Assembly: GCA_937901435.1 (NCBI GenBank)
Contig: CALGTJ010000463.1
Coordinates: 1 to 18,230, forward strand
Length of the DNA stretch: 18,230 nucleotides
From: an uncultured Rhodobacter sp.
Lineage (GTDB): Bacteria; Pseudomonadota; Alphaproteobacteria; Rhodobacterales; Rhodobacteraceae
Direction of reading: 5' to 3'
Both the position numbers and the translations under genes were made by a program. This document shows positions 1 to 7,440 of the stretch, piece by piece. The stretch's first letter is position 1. Every line of letters starts with the position of its first letter. The notes under the pieces were generated by a model. That model was not told the origin of the DNA, made no database searches, and was given only the letters and a program-made list of their open reading frames with translations.

Positions 1-453
1 CGCGTTGCACCCTGTGCCCGCCACAAGCCGCGCGGATTTTATCTGCTCGCGGTAAAATTCGGTCAATCCATAGACGGCCTGTTTCTGCAACTCGGGCGCG
101 GAATGCGGCTGCCCGTACCATTTCTCATAGGCATCAAGATCACGCAGTCGAAAATCTGCGCTGAGGTCCACGACTTTAACGTCGACTGGTAAAGCCTTGA
201 TAACAGATTGGCTTGTGGCATGAGGCAAGGCGCAAAAGACCAGATCGACCGCAGAAAAGTCGATCTCTTCGATCGTGACCAACTTTGGCAGGTCGAGGTG
301 GCGCAGATGCGGAAACACCTCAGCCATCTGCATCCCTGCTTTGCGATCGGCACTCAGCGCGACGATCTTCATCGTGGGATGGGTTGCAATCAGCCGGACA
401 AGTTCGGCCCCCGTGTAACCGGACGCCCCAAGTATGGCGATAGAATGGGTCAT
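1..453 (-). CDS. argC: N-acetyl-gamma-glutamyl-phosphate reductase, 5' part only
   Basis: ArgC reduces N-acetylglutamyl phosphate to the semialdehyde with NADPH, the third step of arginine synthesis in the cytoplasm. Only the first 151 codons are present; the reading frame runs off the window's left edge. The N-terminus [20 protein letters not shown] holds the Rossmann dinucleotide motif GASGYTG (about residues 9-15). The piece ends in LVAGTGCNA, where Cys149 sits at the expected place of the catalytic cysteine. The motif is GTGCNA rather than the textbook NPGCYP, a variant I recall from roseobacter ArgC and from LysY-type relatives. The ATG is preceded by AAAGGTAGG at suitable spacing. It lies 57 bp downstream of murI on the same strand, so co-transcription is possible; a weak 5-bp hairpin (488-502) lies in the gap. 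Confidence 0.93.
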   Translation of the reverse strand, partial: MTHSIAILGASGYTGAELVRLIATHPTMKIVALSADRKAGMQMAEVFPHLRHLDLPKLVTIEEIDFSAVDLVFCALPHATSQSVIKALPVDVKVVDLSADFRLRDLDAYEKWYGQPHSAPELQKQAVYGLTEFYREQIKSARLVAGTGCNA

Positions 454-510
454 GTGACCTACCTTTTGGAAATGTTAATCAAGTTTAGGGCGTATCCCGC
501 CCACAGGCAA

Positions 511-1323
511 TCAGGCTGCGACGAATTCGATCTGTCGTCGCATAAACCGCGTTGCCTGATCCGACACCTTGCGTGGGTCGCCCGTTGTCAGAAACATCGA
601 CTTGGTCCCGGATCCATACATATTGGGATGCCGGTGCAGGTAGTCGCCCAGCGAGGCGGCGACGAGTTCTGGCTGCGAAAAAACCTTAACATGATCGCCC
701 AGCGCTGCCTGAAAGATATCTTTCATCATCGGATAGTGGGTACAGCCCAGCACAGCCGCCTGCGGTTCCGGCATTTTGCGCATCAGCGCGTCCACATGGC
801 TGCGCACCAGCGCCTCGGCCAGAACAATATCCCCGTCTTCGATGGCATCAACCACACCACCGCAGGCCTGCGCTTCGACATCGACACCGATAGCGCGAAA
901 GGCCAGTTCGCGTTGAAACGCCCGGCTGCGCACCGTCGCAGGGGTGGCGAACAGGGCCACATTTTTCACATCAACCTCACGCGGCGGCGAGTTATCGCCC
1001 CAATTGCGCTCTGTCAAAGCCTCGATCATCGGCACGAACACGCCAAGAACACGCTTGTCTCTGGGCACCCAGCTTTCCTGCATCCTGCGCAGGGCCGCAG
1101 CAGAGGCCGTATTGCAGGCCAAAATGACCAGATCACACCCCGCATCAAACAGGCGCTGCGTACTTTTCTGCGTGAGATCAAGGATATCATCGGCATCGCG
1201 TACGCCGTAAGGATTATGCGCATGATCGCCCAGATACACAAAAGGAACGTCAGGCAGGGCTTTGCTCACCGCCTCAAGAACGGTTAAACCGCCCAGACCC
1301 GAATCAAAAACACCAACTGCCAC
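511..1323 (-). CDS. murI: Glutamate racemase
   Basis: MurI interconverts L- and D-glutamate, supplying D-Glu for peptidoglycan, using two cysteines and no cofactor. The 270-residue product has the family length. Visible motifs are [12 protein letters not shown] near residues 4-15 (substrate-binding Asp7-Ser8), GDHAHNPYG (about 32-40), the first catalytic cysteine in [10 protein letters not shown] (Cys70) and the second in LGCTHYPMM (Cys194, with His196). The start is GTG and follows directly on the TAA of the upstream acyltransferase gene, in the same frame with no spacer. A GAGGAG Shine-Dalgarno-like stretch lies about 15 nt upstream inside the acyltransferase gene. This arrangement implies translational coupling. 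No upstream extension is possible because of the in-frame stop. Confidence 0.95.
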   Translation of the reverse strand: MAVGVFDSGLGGLTVLEAVSKALPDVPFVYLGDHAHNPYGVRDADDILDLTQKSTQRLFDAGCDLVILACNTASAAALRRMQESWVPRDKRVLGVFVPMIEALTERNWGDNSPPREVDVKNVALFATPATVRSRAFQRELAFRAIGVDVEAQACGGVVDAIEDGDIVLAEALVRSHVDALMRKMPEPQAAVLGCTHYPMMKDIFQAALGDHVKVFSQPELVAASLGDYLHRHPNMYGSGTKSMFLTTGDPRKVSDQATRFMRRQIEFVAA

Positions 1324-2202
1324 TTAGGTCTTCCATCTCTCCTCGAACTCAAACCCATAATCGGTGGATTTGAGCGGTTTAGGAGACAGGGCATACGTTT
1401 GATTGCGCAAAAAATCCATCATTGATTTCGGTTCGCCCGCATAAGCGTCCAGCAGGTCTTGTGGGATGGGTCTGCCGATTGCAATTTTCACAGGTTCATC
1501 GACACGGGTGCGGAATTCGCTGATCAGCAGGGCAAGGCGCAGGGTATTGTGCAGATGGCTGGCAATCTGGAACAGGCGCGAATTATGCCCCTCGAAATAG
1601 ATCGGCACCACGGTGGCCTTGGATTTCGTGATCATTTTCGCGGTGAATGTGCGCCATGCGGGATCCATCGGTGTGGCAAACGGTTTGCGCGCGGTCGCCA
1701 CTGTTCCGCCGGGAAAAACACCAATCGCACCGCCCTCGGCAAGATAGGTCAGGGCCGACTTTCGGGTTTCCAGATTGACCCGCTGCGCCTCTTTCGTCTG
1801 ATCAAAAGAGATCGGTAAAACATAGCGTTGCAAGGTTTCAGAGCGGCGAAAGACGTTGTTGGCGAGAATGCGGAAATCACCCCGCAACAGGCTAAGGATA
1901 TGACCCATCATCACCCCATCGAGAATCCCGTAGGGGTGGTTCGAAATCAGCACCAGCGGGCCGTCCTTTGGGATATTGTCCAGCGCCCCGCCGATCACAT
2001 CAAGACTAAGCCCGTAGCGTTCGGTGATGACTTGCCAGAAATCCCGCCCCTGCGCGATTTCCTCGTCATAGCCCTCGGCGCGTTTGATCAGCTTGAGGCG
2101 ACCTGTGGCGTTCTCGAGAACCCGTATCACGGCCCGCCCCCCCTTTGAGCTGGCCGAACTTGCATAACTGATGTCCCGCGCGACGTGGTGGCCTGCGCCC
2201 AT
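1324..2202 (-). CDS. Lysophospholipid acyltransferase family protein (PlsC/hemolysin-type)
   Basis: A 292-residue acyltransferase of the PlsC/lysophospholipid type, in the branch often labelled putative hemolysin. Such enzymes move a fatty acyl chain from ACP or CoA onto a lyso-lipid at the inner membrane. The catalytic motif is ISNHPYGILDG (about residues 86-96), with His89 and Asp95 spaced H-X5-D rather than the classical H-X4-D. The second block, GVFPGGTVAT (about 161-170), stands where FPEGTRS is usual, and PIYFEGHNSRLFQ (about 200-212) is typical of the hemolysin-like branch. The ATG is preceded by AAAAGGAT. murI follows immediately. The substrate is not deducible from sequence; acylation of a lyso-ornithine lipid (an OlsA-like role) is possible but unproven, so no symbol is given. 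Confidence 0.85.
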   Translation of the reverse strand: MGAGHHVARDISYASSASSKGGRAVIRVLENATGRLKLIKRAEGYDEEIAQGRDFWQVITERYGLSLDVIGGALDNIPKDGPLVLISNHPYGILDGVMMGHILSLLRGDFRILANNVFRRSETLQRYVLPISFDQTKEAQRVNLETRKSALTYLAEGGAIGVFPGGTVATARKPFATPMDPAWRTFTAKMITKSKATVVPIYFEGHNSRLFQIASHLHNTLRLALLISEFRTRVDEPVKIAIGRPIPQDLLDAYAGEPKSMMDFLRNQTYALSPKPLKSTDYGFEFEERWKT

Positions 2203-2312
2203 GCTTTGGATCCTTTTCCAATCCCTGACTTCGCTTTAGCGCGATCCATTCAATCTGACGAGACATTGTAACGGGCCAGCGACATTTTGGCCGCCGACCC
2301 GTAAAGAACAGG

Positions 2313-5300
2313 TTACTCAGCCGCAATTTTTTCCTGTTTGGGACTGCGCAGCGCCAACAAAAGCTCTTCGCGCCGCTTGGCGGCTTTTGCCTCATTCGCC
2401 GCCTTCACCGGGCCAAACCCACGGATCTGCAAAGGCAGTTCTGCCAAAGCGACAGCGGCGTCCAGCTGGTCATTCGACGGCCTGCCCATCGCGCCAAGAT
2501 CAGCCTCGTATTGCTTGATCAGGGCGCGTTCCATTTTGCGTTCTGCTGTGCGGCCAAAGGGGTCAAAGGGCGTTCCGCGCAGAGGTTTCAGTTTTTTCAG
2601 CAGGCGGAACATCCAAAGCGAACGCGCGCCGAATTCTTTTTTCAACGGACGGCCATTGGGGCCCATTTTCGACAGCAGAGGCGGCGCGAGGTGATAGGTC
2701 AGTTTCAAATCCCCATCAAACTCGGCGCGGGCCTTGTCGTCGCTGTCCAGCAAGAGTCGGGCGACTTCGTATTCGTCCTTGTAAGACAGCAGCTTATGAT
2801 AGCCGTCAGCCACGGCGGCGCGCATCCTGGGATCGGTGAAGCGGTCGACGAACTTGCGATAGCGCTTGGCTAGGCGCTTGCCCTGATAGGCGGTCAGATG
2901 TTCGGCGCGATAGGTGATTTTTTCGTCCAGCGACTTGGGCATGGCGACCACATTCGGGGTCAGAACGCGCGTGGCCTCTGCCGGGTTCAGCACCGCCCAG
3001 CGCCCATATTCGAACGCCTCGATATTCTTGGCCGCCGCCGCGCCGTTCAACTCGACCGCGCGCAGGATCGCGTCACGGCTGAGCGGGATCAGACCGTTTT
3101 GCCAGGCCGCGCCAAAGATCATCATGTTGGAATAAATCGTATCCCCCAGCAGCGCCTTGGCCAGTTTTGAGGCATCAAACATGGTCAGGCGATCCTGCAA
3201 GCGCGCCTCGAGCGCCAGAGACATGCGGTCCGTGGGCAGGGTGAATTCGGTGTTGCGGGTAAAGTCACCCGTGATGATCTCGTGAGAGTTCACCACAGCA
3301 CCCGCGCGACCTGTTTTCATCAGGCCCAGCGTTTTGGCCCCTGCCGAAACCACCAGATCGCCGCCAATCAGGACGTCACATTCTCCGGTGGCGACCCGGA
3401 TCGCAGTGATATCGCCCGGGTCATTCGCCAAGCGGCAGTGGATATGCACCGCACCGCCTTTTTGCGCCAGACCGGCCATTTCCATCATGCCCGCACCCTT
3501 GCCGTCCAGATGCGCGGCCATCGCCATCACAGCCCCGATCGTCACAACGCCGGTGCCGCCAACGCCGGTGATGACAACGTTATGGGTGCCGTCGATCTGT
3601 GGCAAAACCGGGTCAGGCAACGTACCAACTTTGACGCGCACGGTGGCCTCTTTGTGCACTTTAGCCCCCTCCACGGTCACGAAAGAGGGGCAAAACCCTT
3701 TGACGCAGCTAAAATCTTTGTTGCACGACGACTGGTCAATCGCCCGCTTGCGGCCCAGTTCGGTTTCCACCGGCACGATCGAGACGCAGTTGGACTGCAC
3801 CCCGCAATCGCCGCAGCCCTCACAGATGTCGGTGTTGATGAACACGCGCTTGTCCGGGTCGGGGAACAGGCCGCGCTTGCGGCGGCGACGCTTTTCGGCA
3901 GCACAGGTCTGCACATAGACGATGGCCGACACGCCTTTGTATTCGGCGAACCGTTCCTGCACCTGCATCAACTCGTCGCGCGGATGGCTGGTGATACCTT
4001 TGGGAAAGGCGGCGGGGTCCACGTCTTCCTTGTCATCATAGACCAACGCCACATTGCGCACGCCCATGGCCAGCAATTCGCGGGTGATCTGATCGGCGGA
4101 CAGCCCGCCATCGTTGCCCTGCCCGCCCGTCATCGCGACGGCATCGTTGAACAGGATCTTGTAGGTGATATTGGCCTTGGACATCAGCGCAAAGCGGATC
4201 GCCTGCACGCCTGAATGGTTATAGGTGCCGTCGCCGAGGTTCTGAAACACGTGGTCGCGGGTTGAAAAGACCGATTCCCCGACCCAATTCGCGCCCTCGC
4301 CCCCCATGTGCGTGTAACCCAGCGTCTCGCGGTCCATCCATTGCGCCATGAAATGACAGCCGATGCCCGCATAAGCGCGGCTGCCTGTCGGTACTTTGGT
4401 CGAGGTGTTGTGAGGGCAACCAGAGCAGAAATACGGCAGCCGCGCCGCGATTTCCTGTGCGTTGTCAGCTTGTCGGGCTTGGTCGAGCGCCTGCAAACCG
4501 GCCTTGATGCCGTCGGTACAGCGCCTCTCTTCGGTGAGGATCGCGCCGATCTTTTCTGCTATCATCACCGGCTCTATTGCCCAGGACGCCGGAAACAGGA
4601 CATTCCCGCCAGAATCACGCCCGCCCACGACGCGCGGACGGTTGGCGGCATCAAACAGCGCCTCTTTGATCTGCACCTCCATCAGCTTGCGCTTTTCCTC
4701 GACCACGACGACCAGATCCAGCCCCTCTGACCATTCGGTAAAGCTTTGCATATCCAGCGGAAATGTCTGGCCGATCTTGTAGGTGGTGATCCCCAGCCGT
4801 TCGGCCTCTGCCGCATCAATCCCCAGCAAGGCCAGAGAGTGTAGCAGGTCCAGCCAGTTCTTTCCGGCGGCGACAAAGCCGATCTTGGCCCCCGGCTTGC
4901 CCCAGACGCGCTTGTCGATCTTGTTGGCGCGCGCAAACGCCTCTGCGGCAAAGCGTTTGTATTCGATCAGCCGCGCCTCTTGCGGCACGCGGTCATCCAC
5001 AAGGCGGATGTTCAGCCCGTCTGCGGGCATTTTGAAGTCAGGCGTGACGAACGACATCCGATCCGGGCGGCCATCCACGACCGATGTCACCTCTACCGTG
5101 TCTTTCATCAGCTTCAGCCCCGCCCAAAGCCCGGAAAACCGCGACAGGGCAAAGGCATAGAGGCCATAGTCCAGAATTTCCTGCACACCTGCGGGCGACA
5201 GGACGGGCATATAGCTGTCCATCATCGCCCAGTCGCTTTGGTGCAGGGTGGTCGAGGATTCGCCCGTATGATCGTCCCCCATCGCCATGATGACACCGCC

Positions 5301-5708
5301 ATTGGGCGAGGTCCCGGCCATATTGGCGTGGCGCATCACATCGCCGGACCGATCAACCCCCGGCCCCTTGCCGTACCACAGACCAAAGACGCCGTCATAT
5401 TTGCCCTCACCGCGCAGTTCGGCCTGTTGGGTGCCCCAGATTGCGGTGGCGGCCAGATCTTCGTTCAGGCCTAATTGGAACGTGATATCAGAGGCTTCCA
5501 GCTCTTTAGAGGCACGCTGCATCTGCTGATCGACAGACCCGAGCGGCGAGCCGCGATAACCCGTCACATAGCCCGCCGTGTTCAACCCCGCCGCCGCGTC
5601 ACGCGCCTTCTGCATCATCATCAGCCGCACCAAGGCCTGCGTGCCGTTCAACAAGATCTGGGATTTTTCCAGATCAAAGCGATCATGAAGTGAGATATCC
5701 TGCCGCAT
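2313..5708 (-). CDS. ior: Fused indolepyruvate:ferredoxin oxidoreductase (alpha-beta fusion)
   Basis: A 1131-residue 2-oxoacid:ferredoxin oxidoreductase in which both usual subunits are joined. The family oxidatively decarboxylates aryl- or branched 2-oxoacids to acyl-CoA, reducing ferredoxin, in transamination-based amino-acid breakdown. Domains: N-terminal pyrimidine/TPP region (about 20-400); CSGCPHNTS motif (428-436); TPP/Mg2+-binding segment with GDGTYNHSG (492-500) and NDAVAMTGGQ (521-530); a ferredoxin-like cysteine cluster with Cys629, 632, 635 and 641 then Cys662, 668 and 673; and a gamma-type domain beginning GVGGTGVVTIG (715-725) and running to the C-terminus. The ATG has TTGGAGG about 10 nt upstream. 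A probable promoter with palindromic operators lies just before it, and a LysR gene diverges. Which 2-oxoacid is preferred cannot be read from the sequence. Confidence 0.93.
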   Translation of the reverse strand: MRQDISLHDRFDLEKSQILLNGTQALVRLMMMQKARDAAAGLNTAGYVTGYRGSPLGSVDQQMQRASKELEASDITFQLGLNEDLAATAIWGTQQAELRGEGKYDGVFGLWYGKGPGVDRSGDVMRHANMAGTSPNGGVIMAMGDDHTGESSTTLHQSDWAMMDSYMPVLSPAGVQEILDYGLYAFALSRFSGLWAGLKLMKDTVEVTSVVDGRPDRMSFVTPDFKMPADGLNIRLVDDRVPQEARLIEYKRFAAEAFARANKIDKRVWGKPGAKIGFVAAGKNWLDLLHSLALLGIDAAEAERLGITTYKIGQTFPLDMQSFTEWSEGLDLVVVVEEKRKLMEVQIKEALFDAANRPRVVGGRDSGGNVLFPASWAIEPVMIAEKIGAILTEERRCTDGIKAGLQALDQARQADNAQEIAARLPYFCSGCPHNTSTKVPTGSRAYAGIGCHFMAQWMDRETLGYTHMGGEGANWVGESVFSTRDHVFQNLGDGTYNHSGVQAIRFALMSKANITYKILFNDAVAMTGGQGNDGGLSADQITRELLAMGVRNVALVYDDKEDVDPAAFPKGITSHPRDELMQVQERFAEYKGVSAIVYVQTCAAEKRRRRKRGLFPDPDKRVFINTDICEGCGDCGVQSNCVSIVPVETELGRKRAIDQSSCNKDFSCVKGFCPSFVTVEGAKVHKEATVRVKVGTLPDPVLPQIDGTHNVVITGVGGTGVVTIGAVMAMAAHLDGKGAGMMEMAGLAQKGGAVHIHCRLANDPGDITAIRVATGECDVLIGGDLVVSAGAKTLGLMKTGRAGAVVNSHEIITGDFTRNTEFTLPTDRMSLALEARLQDRLTMFDASKLAKALLGDTIYSNMMIFGAAWQNGLIPLSRDAILRAVELNGAAAAKNIEAFEYGRWAVLNPAEATRVLTPNVVAMPKSLDEKITYRAEHLTAYQGKRLAKRYRKFVDRFTDPRMRAAVADGYHKLLSYKDEYEVARLLLDSDDKARAEFDGDLKLTYHLAPPLLSKMGPNGRPLKKEFGARSLWMFRLLKKLKPLRGTPFDPFGRTAERKMERALIKQYEADLGAMGRPSNDQLDAAVALAELPLQIRGFGPVKAANEAKAAKRREELLLALRSPKQEKIAAE

Positions 5709-5733
5709 TCTTTTGCATCCTCCAAGGCCGTGC

Positions 5734-5767
5734 CCTATATTCAGTATAGGTCAAAAAGTCTGACCTA
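5734..5767 (-). promoter_or_regulatory. ior promoter region with overlapping palindromic operators
   Basis: On the minus strand TATACT (5748-5743) is a good -10 box, placing the start of transcription near 5736, about 27 nt before the ior ATG; the -35 is weak. A perfect dyad with arms TAGGTCA (5747-5753) and TGACCTA (5761-5767) and a 7-bp spacer sits between the -10 and -35 positions. A second perfect dyad with arms CCTATA (5734-5739) and TATAGG (5745-5750) and a 5-bp spacer covers the -10 and start point and shares TATAGG with the first. Such placement is typical of a repressor site. The cognate regulator is unknown. Confidence 0.6.
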
Positions 5768-5807
5768 GAAAATCAAAAGATGTTAATCACTCTGTTTGCG
5801 TTTTCGG

Positions 5808-5822
5808 TTACCACCCCGGTAA
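5808..5822 (+). promoter_or_regulatory. Candidate LysR-type box (T-N11-A dyad)
   Basis: TTACC-ACCCC-GGTAA is a perfect dyad that contains the T-N11-A signature of LysR-family binding sites. It lies 45-59 bp before the divergent LysR gene and is centred about 79 bp upstream of the inferred ior start site. Both places suit autoregulation by, and control of ior through, the LysR protein at 5867-6775. That link is an inference from position only. Confidence 0.45.
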
Positions 5823-5866
5823 TTCCCGAGACAGAATCAGGTTGAATAGGTAATGGTTGCGCCATC

Positions 5867-6775
5867 ATGGACTGGGACAAGCTAAGAATATTTCACGCGG
5901 TAGCGGATGCCGGGTCTCTGACCCATGCTGGCGAAACGCTTCACCTGTCGCAATCCGCCGTGTCGCGCCAGATTCGCGCGCTAGAGGAAAGCCTCAGCGC
6001 GACGCTGTTTCACCGCCATGCGCGCGGGCTTATCCTGACCGAGCAGGGCGAACTGCTGTTTGACGCCACAAACAGCATGATCCGGCGTCTGGACAAGGCA
6101 GAGGCGCGCATTCGCGACAGCAAGGAAGAGGTGTTTGGCGATCTGCGCGTCACCACCACCACCGGATTCGGCACGCTCTGGCTCGCCCCGCGCCTGCACA
6201 AATTGTATGAAAAATACCCCGACCTGAAAATCGACCTGATGCTGGAAGAACGCGTGCTGGATCTGCCCATGCGAGAGGCCGATGTGGCCATCCGGATGAA
6301 GGAACCGTCACAGGCCGACCTGATCCGCCGCCGTCTGATGTCGGTGCGCATGCGCCTTTACGCCTCGCCCAAGTATCTGGCTGAAAACGGCACTCCGACC
6401 CGCATGTCAGACATTTCCGCCCATCGCCTGATCTGCCAGAACACCTCTGCCGCGCAGGTCGCAGCGGGTGCGGTTCTGGTGCAGGATCTGCTGTCTTATG
6501 ACGTCAAGTCCTTGCTGACAGTGAATAATTATTTTGGCGTGCTGCAAGGTGTCATCAATAATCTGGGGGTCGGCGTGCTGCCCGATTACCTGACAGAAGA
6601 TTTTCCGGACCTAATCCGTGTGCTGCCCGATCTGGAATCCAGCGAAGTGCCCGTGTTCCTTGCCTACCCAGAGGAGTTGCGCAATTCCAAACGCATCTCT
6701 GCGTTCCGCGATTTCGTCATGGAAGAGATCATCGCCCACAGAAACCGGCTTAAAGAGGGGGCGGAAAGCCCGTAA
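5867..6775 (+). CDS. LysR-family transcriptional regulator
   Basis: A 302-residue LysR-type regulator of normal family length. The winged helix-turn-helix occupies about residues 4-62 (DKLRIFHAVADAGSLTHAGE, then LSQSAVSRQIRALEESL and LFHRHARGLILTEQG), followed by a linker helix and a substrate-binding domain from about residue 92 (GDLRVTTTTGFG) to the end. The region READVAIRMKEP is typical of the effector domain. Its gene is divergent from ior across a 158-bp control region with a T-N11-A dyad, so the usual LysR arrangement would make ior a target; the separate TAGGTCA dyad on the ior side suggests another regulator also acts there. The start was chosen because it gives the usual MDWDKLRIF beginning; the Shine-Dalgarno sequence is weak. 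The inducer is unknown. Confidence 0.9.
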   Translation: MDWDKLRIFHAVADAGSLTHAGETLHLSQSAVSRQIRALEESLSATLFHRHARGLILTEQGELLFDATNSMIRRLDKAEARIRDSKEEVFGDLRVTTTTGFGTLWLAPRLHKLYEKYPDLKIDLMLEERVLDLPMREADVAIRMKEPSQADLIRRRLMSVRMRLYASPKYLAENGTPTRMSDISAHRLICQNTSAAQVAAGAVLVQDLLSYDVKSLLTVNNYFGVLQGVINNLGVGVLPDYLTEDFPDLIRVLPDLESSEVPVFLAYPEELRNSKRISAFRDFVMEEIIAHRNRLKEGAESP

Positions 6776-6866
6776 ATTGTGCAGCCATGCAAGAATCGCA
6801 TAACGGCTTTGCGGCGAAAATAAGGCTTTTGTCTTGATCGAATATCACACCGCTCTTAATTGCATC

Positions 6867-6949
6867 GTAACGCCACGCGGTGAGGCAATTCTCGCATCGG
6901 TGTTACCTCCCTGTTGGACTGGGCCGGGCTTGACCCGGCCCTTTTTTTT
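6867..6949 (+). ncRNA. Candidate trans-acting small RNA (alpha-r8/MmgR-like layout)
   Basis: An independent transcription unit of about 80 nt is suggested. A first hairpin has arms ACGCC (6870-6874) with GGTGT (6899-6903) and GTGAG (6880-6884) with CTCGC (6891-6895), closed by the loop GCAATT. A single-stranded stretch follows with ACCTCCCTGTTGG (6905-6917), complementary to Shine-Dalgarno sequences. It ends in a perfect GC-rich terminator with eight Ts. A possible promoter (TTGATC at 6834, TTAATT at 6856) fits a start near 6867. Hairpin, exposed CCTCCCTGT, then terminator with a long U tail is how I remember the Hfq-bound alpha-r8/MmgR family of alphaproteobacteria; that family call is from memory. 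An alternative is a 3' structure of lysR read-through RNA. Confidence 0.55.
6921..6949 (+). terminator. Strong intrinsic terminator
   Basis: GGGCCGGG and CCCGGCCC form a perfect 8-bp stem around the loop CTTGA, followed by eight Ts. It is the best terminator in the window. It lies about 145 bp past the LysR stop codon, farther than usual for that gene, which supports a separate short transcript ending here. Confidence 0.9.
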
Positions 6950-6974
6950 CGTCGCCAACCCGCATGCGTTAGAC

Positions 6975-7259
6975 TTGTCAAAATTCGGACCGGGAAAGCG
7001 CTCCATCAAAAAACCACCAGACAAAAACGTCACACCGATACGACCGCACCTTATCGTTCTGAGCGTCTTTAGCCTGCTGTGTTTAACGATTATTGTCGCA
7101 ATCGCCGGGATTCTACTGGCATCAGCGCTGATTCCCGGCGACACGAGCAAAAAAGGCCAATTAGGAATTCTGGCTCTGTTGCCGGTTCTTTGGCTTTGGA
7201 AAAAGGTTTTTATTCGCTTCGGCTTGCGTTTCAGCAGCCCTGAACAGACCAAAGACTAG
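6975..7259 (+). CDS. Possible small membrane protein, start uncertain
   Basis: An open frame ending at 7259 encodes a basic segment (KRSIKKPPDKN) followed by two hydrophobic stretches, LIVLSVFSLLCLTIIVAIAG and LGILALLPVLWLW, and a polar tail ending PEQTKD; this looks like a two-pass or hairpin inner-membrane protein. I do not recognise a family. The frame has no ATG or GTG start; TTG at 6975 gives 94 residues, with little Shine-Dalgarno support. The frame stays open upstream, but an earlier start (TTG at 6834) would run through the small RNA hairpins and terminator and is unlikely. Base composition is more AT-rich than the neighbours. It may be a real small gene, a decayed one, or chance. Confidence 0.35.
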   Translation: MSKFGPGKRSIKKPPDKNVTPIRPHLIVLSVFSLLCLTIIVAIAGILLASALIPGDTSKKGQLGILALLPVLWLWKKVFIRFGLRFSSPEQTKD

Positions 7260-7319
7260 TCGCGAGGTGGCCGGCTCCCTTAGCTCTGCTTGAGTTCAGG
7301 AATTTCAATGCAGTAAGCG

Positions 7320-7339
7320 AAACTCAGTACCCTGAGTTT
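7320..7339. other. Perfect 8-bp hairpin between the small ORF and purL
   Basis: AAACTCAG and CTGAGTTT are exact reverse complements separated by the tetraloop TACC. The stem ends in TTT, but no longer T-run follows. It may be a weak terminator for the preceding small ORF or a structure in the purL leader, which starts about 100 bp further on. The remaining sequence between 7260 and 7440 shows nothing else I can support. Confidence 0.5.
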
Positions 7340-7440
7340 ATTGCGGTCGGCGTAAAGGCAATTGCCCCAAACGCACCGCCCCCTTTCCCCTGCCTGCACC
7401 ATAGCTTAAGACCGCGCACAAATGGGCGCCTACACGGGGA

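Noticed and set aside
208..1287. A 359-codon plus-strand open frame across argC and murI
   Set aside because: It is antisense to two clear genes, its product is His/Arg-rich and matches no family; this is a typical GC-rich shadow frame.
2203..2312. Interrupted repeat between ior and the acyltransferase gene as a terminator
   Set aside because: Pairing is broken by large bulges and no T-run follows on the minus strand.
6834..6974. N-terminal extension of the small membrane ORF up to the TTG at 6834
   Set aside because: It would translate through the small RNA hairpins and the strong terminator, so a shorter form or no gene is more likely.
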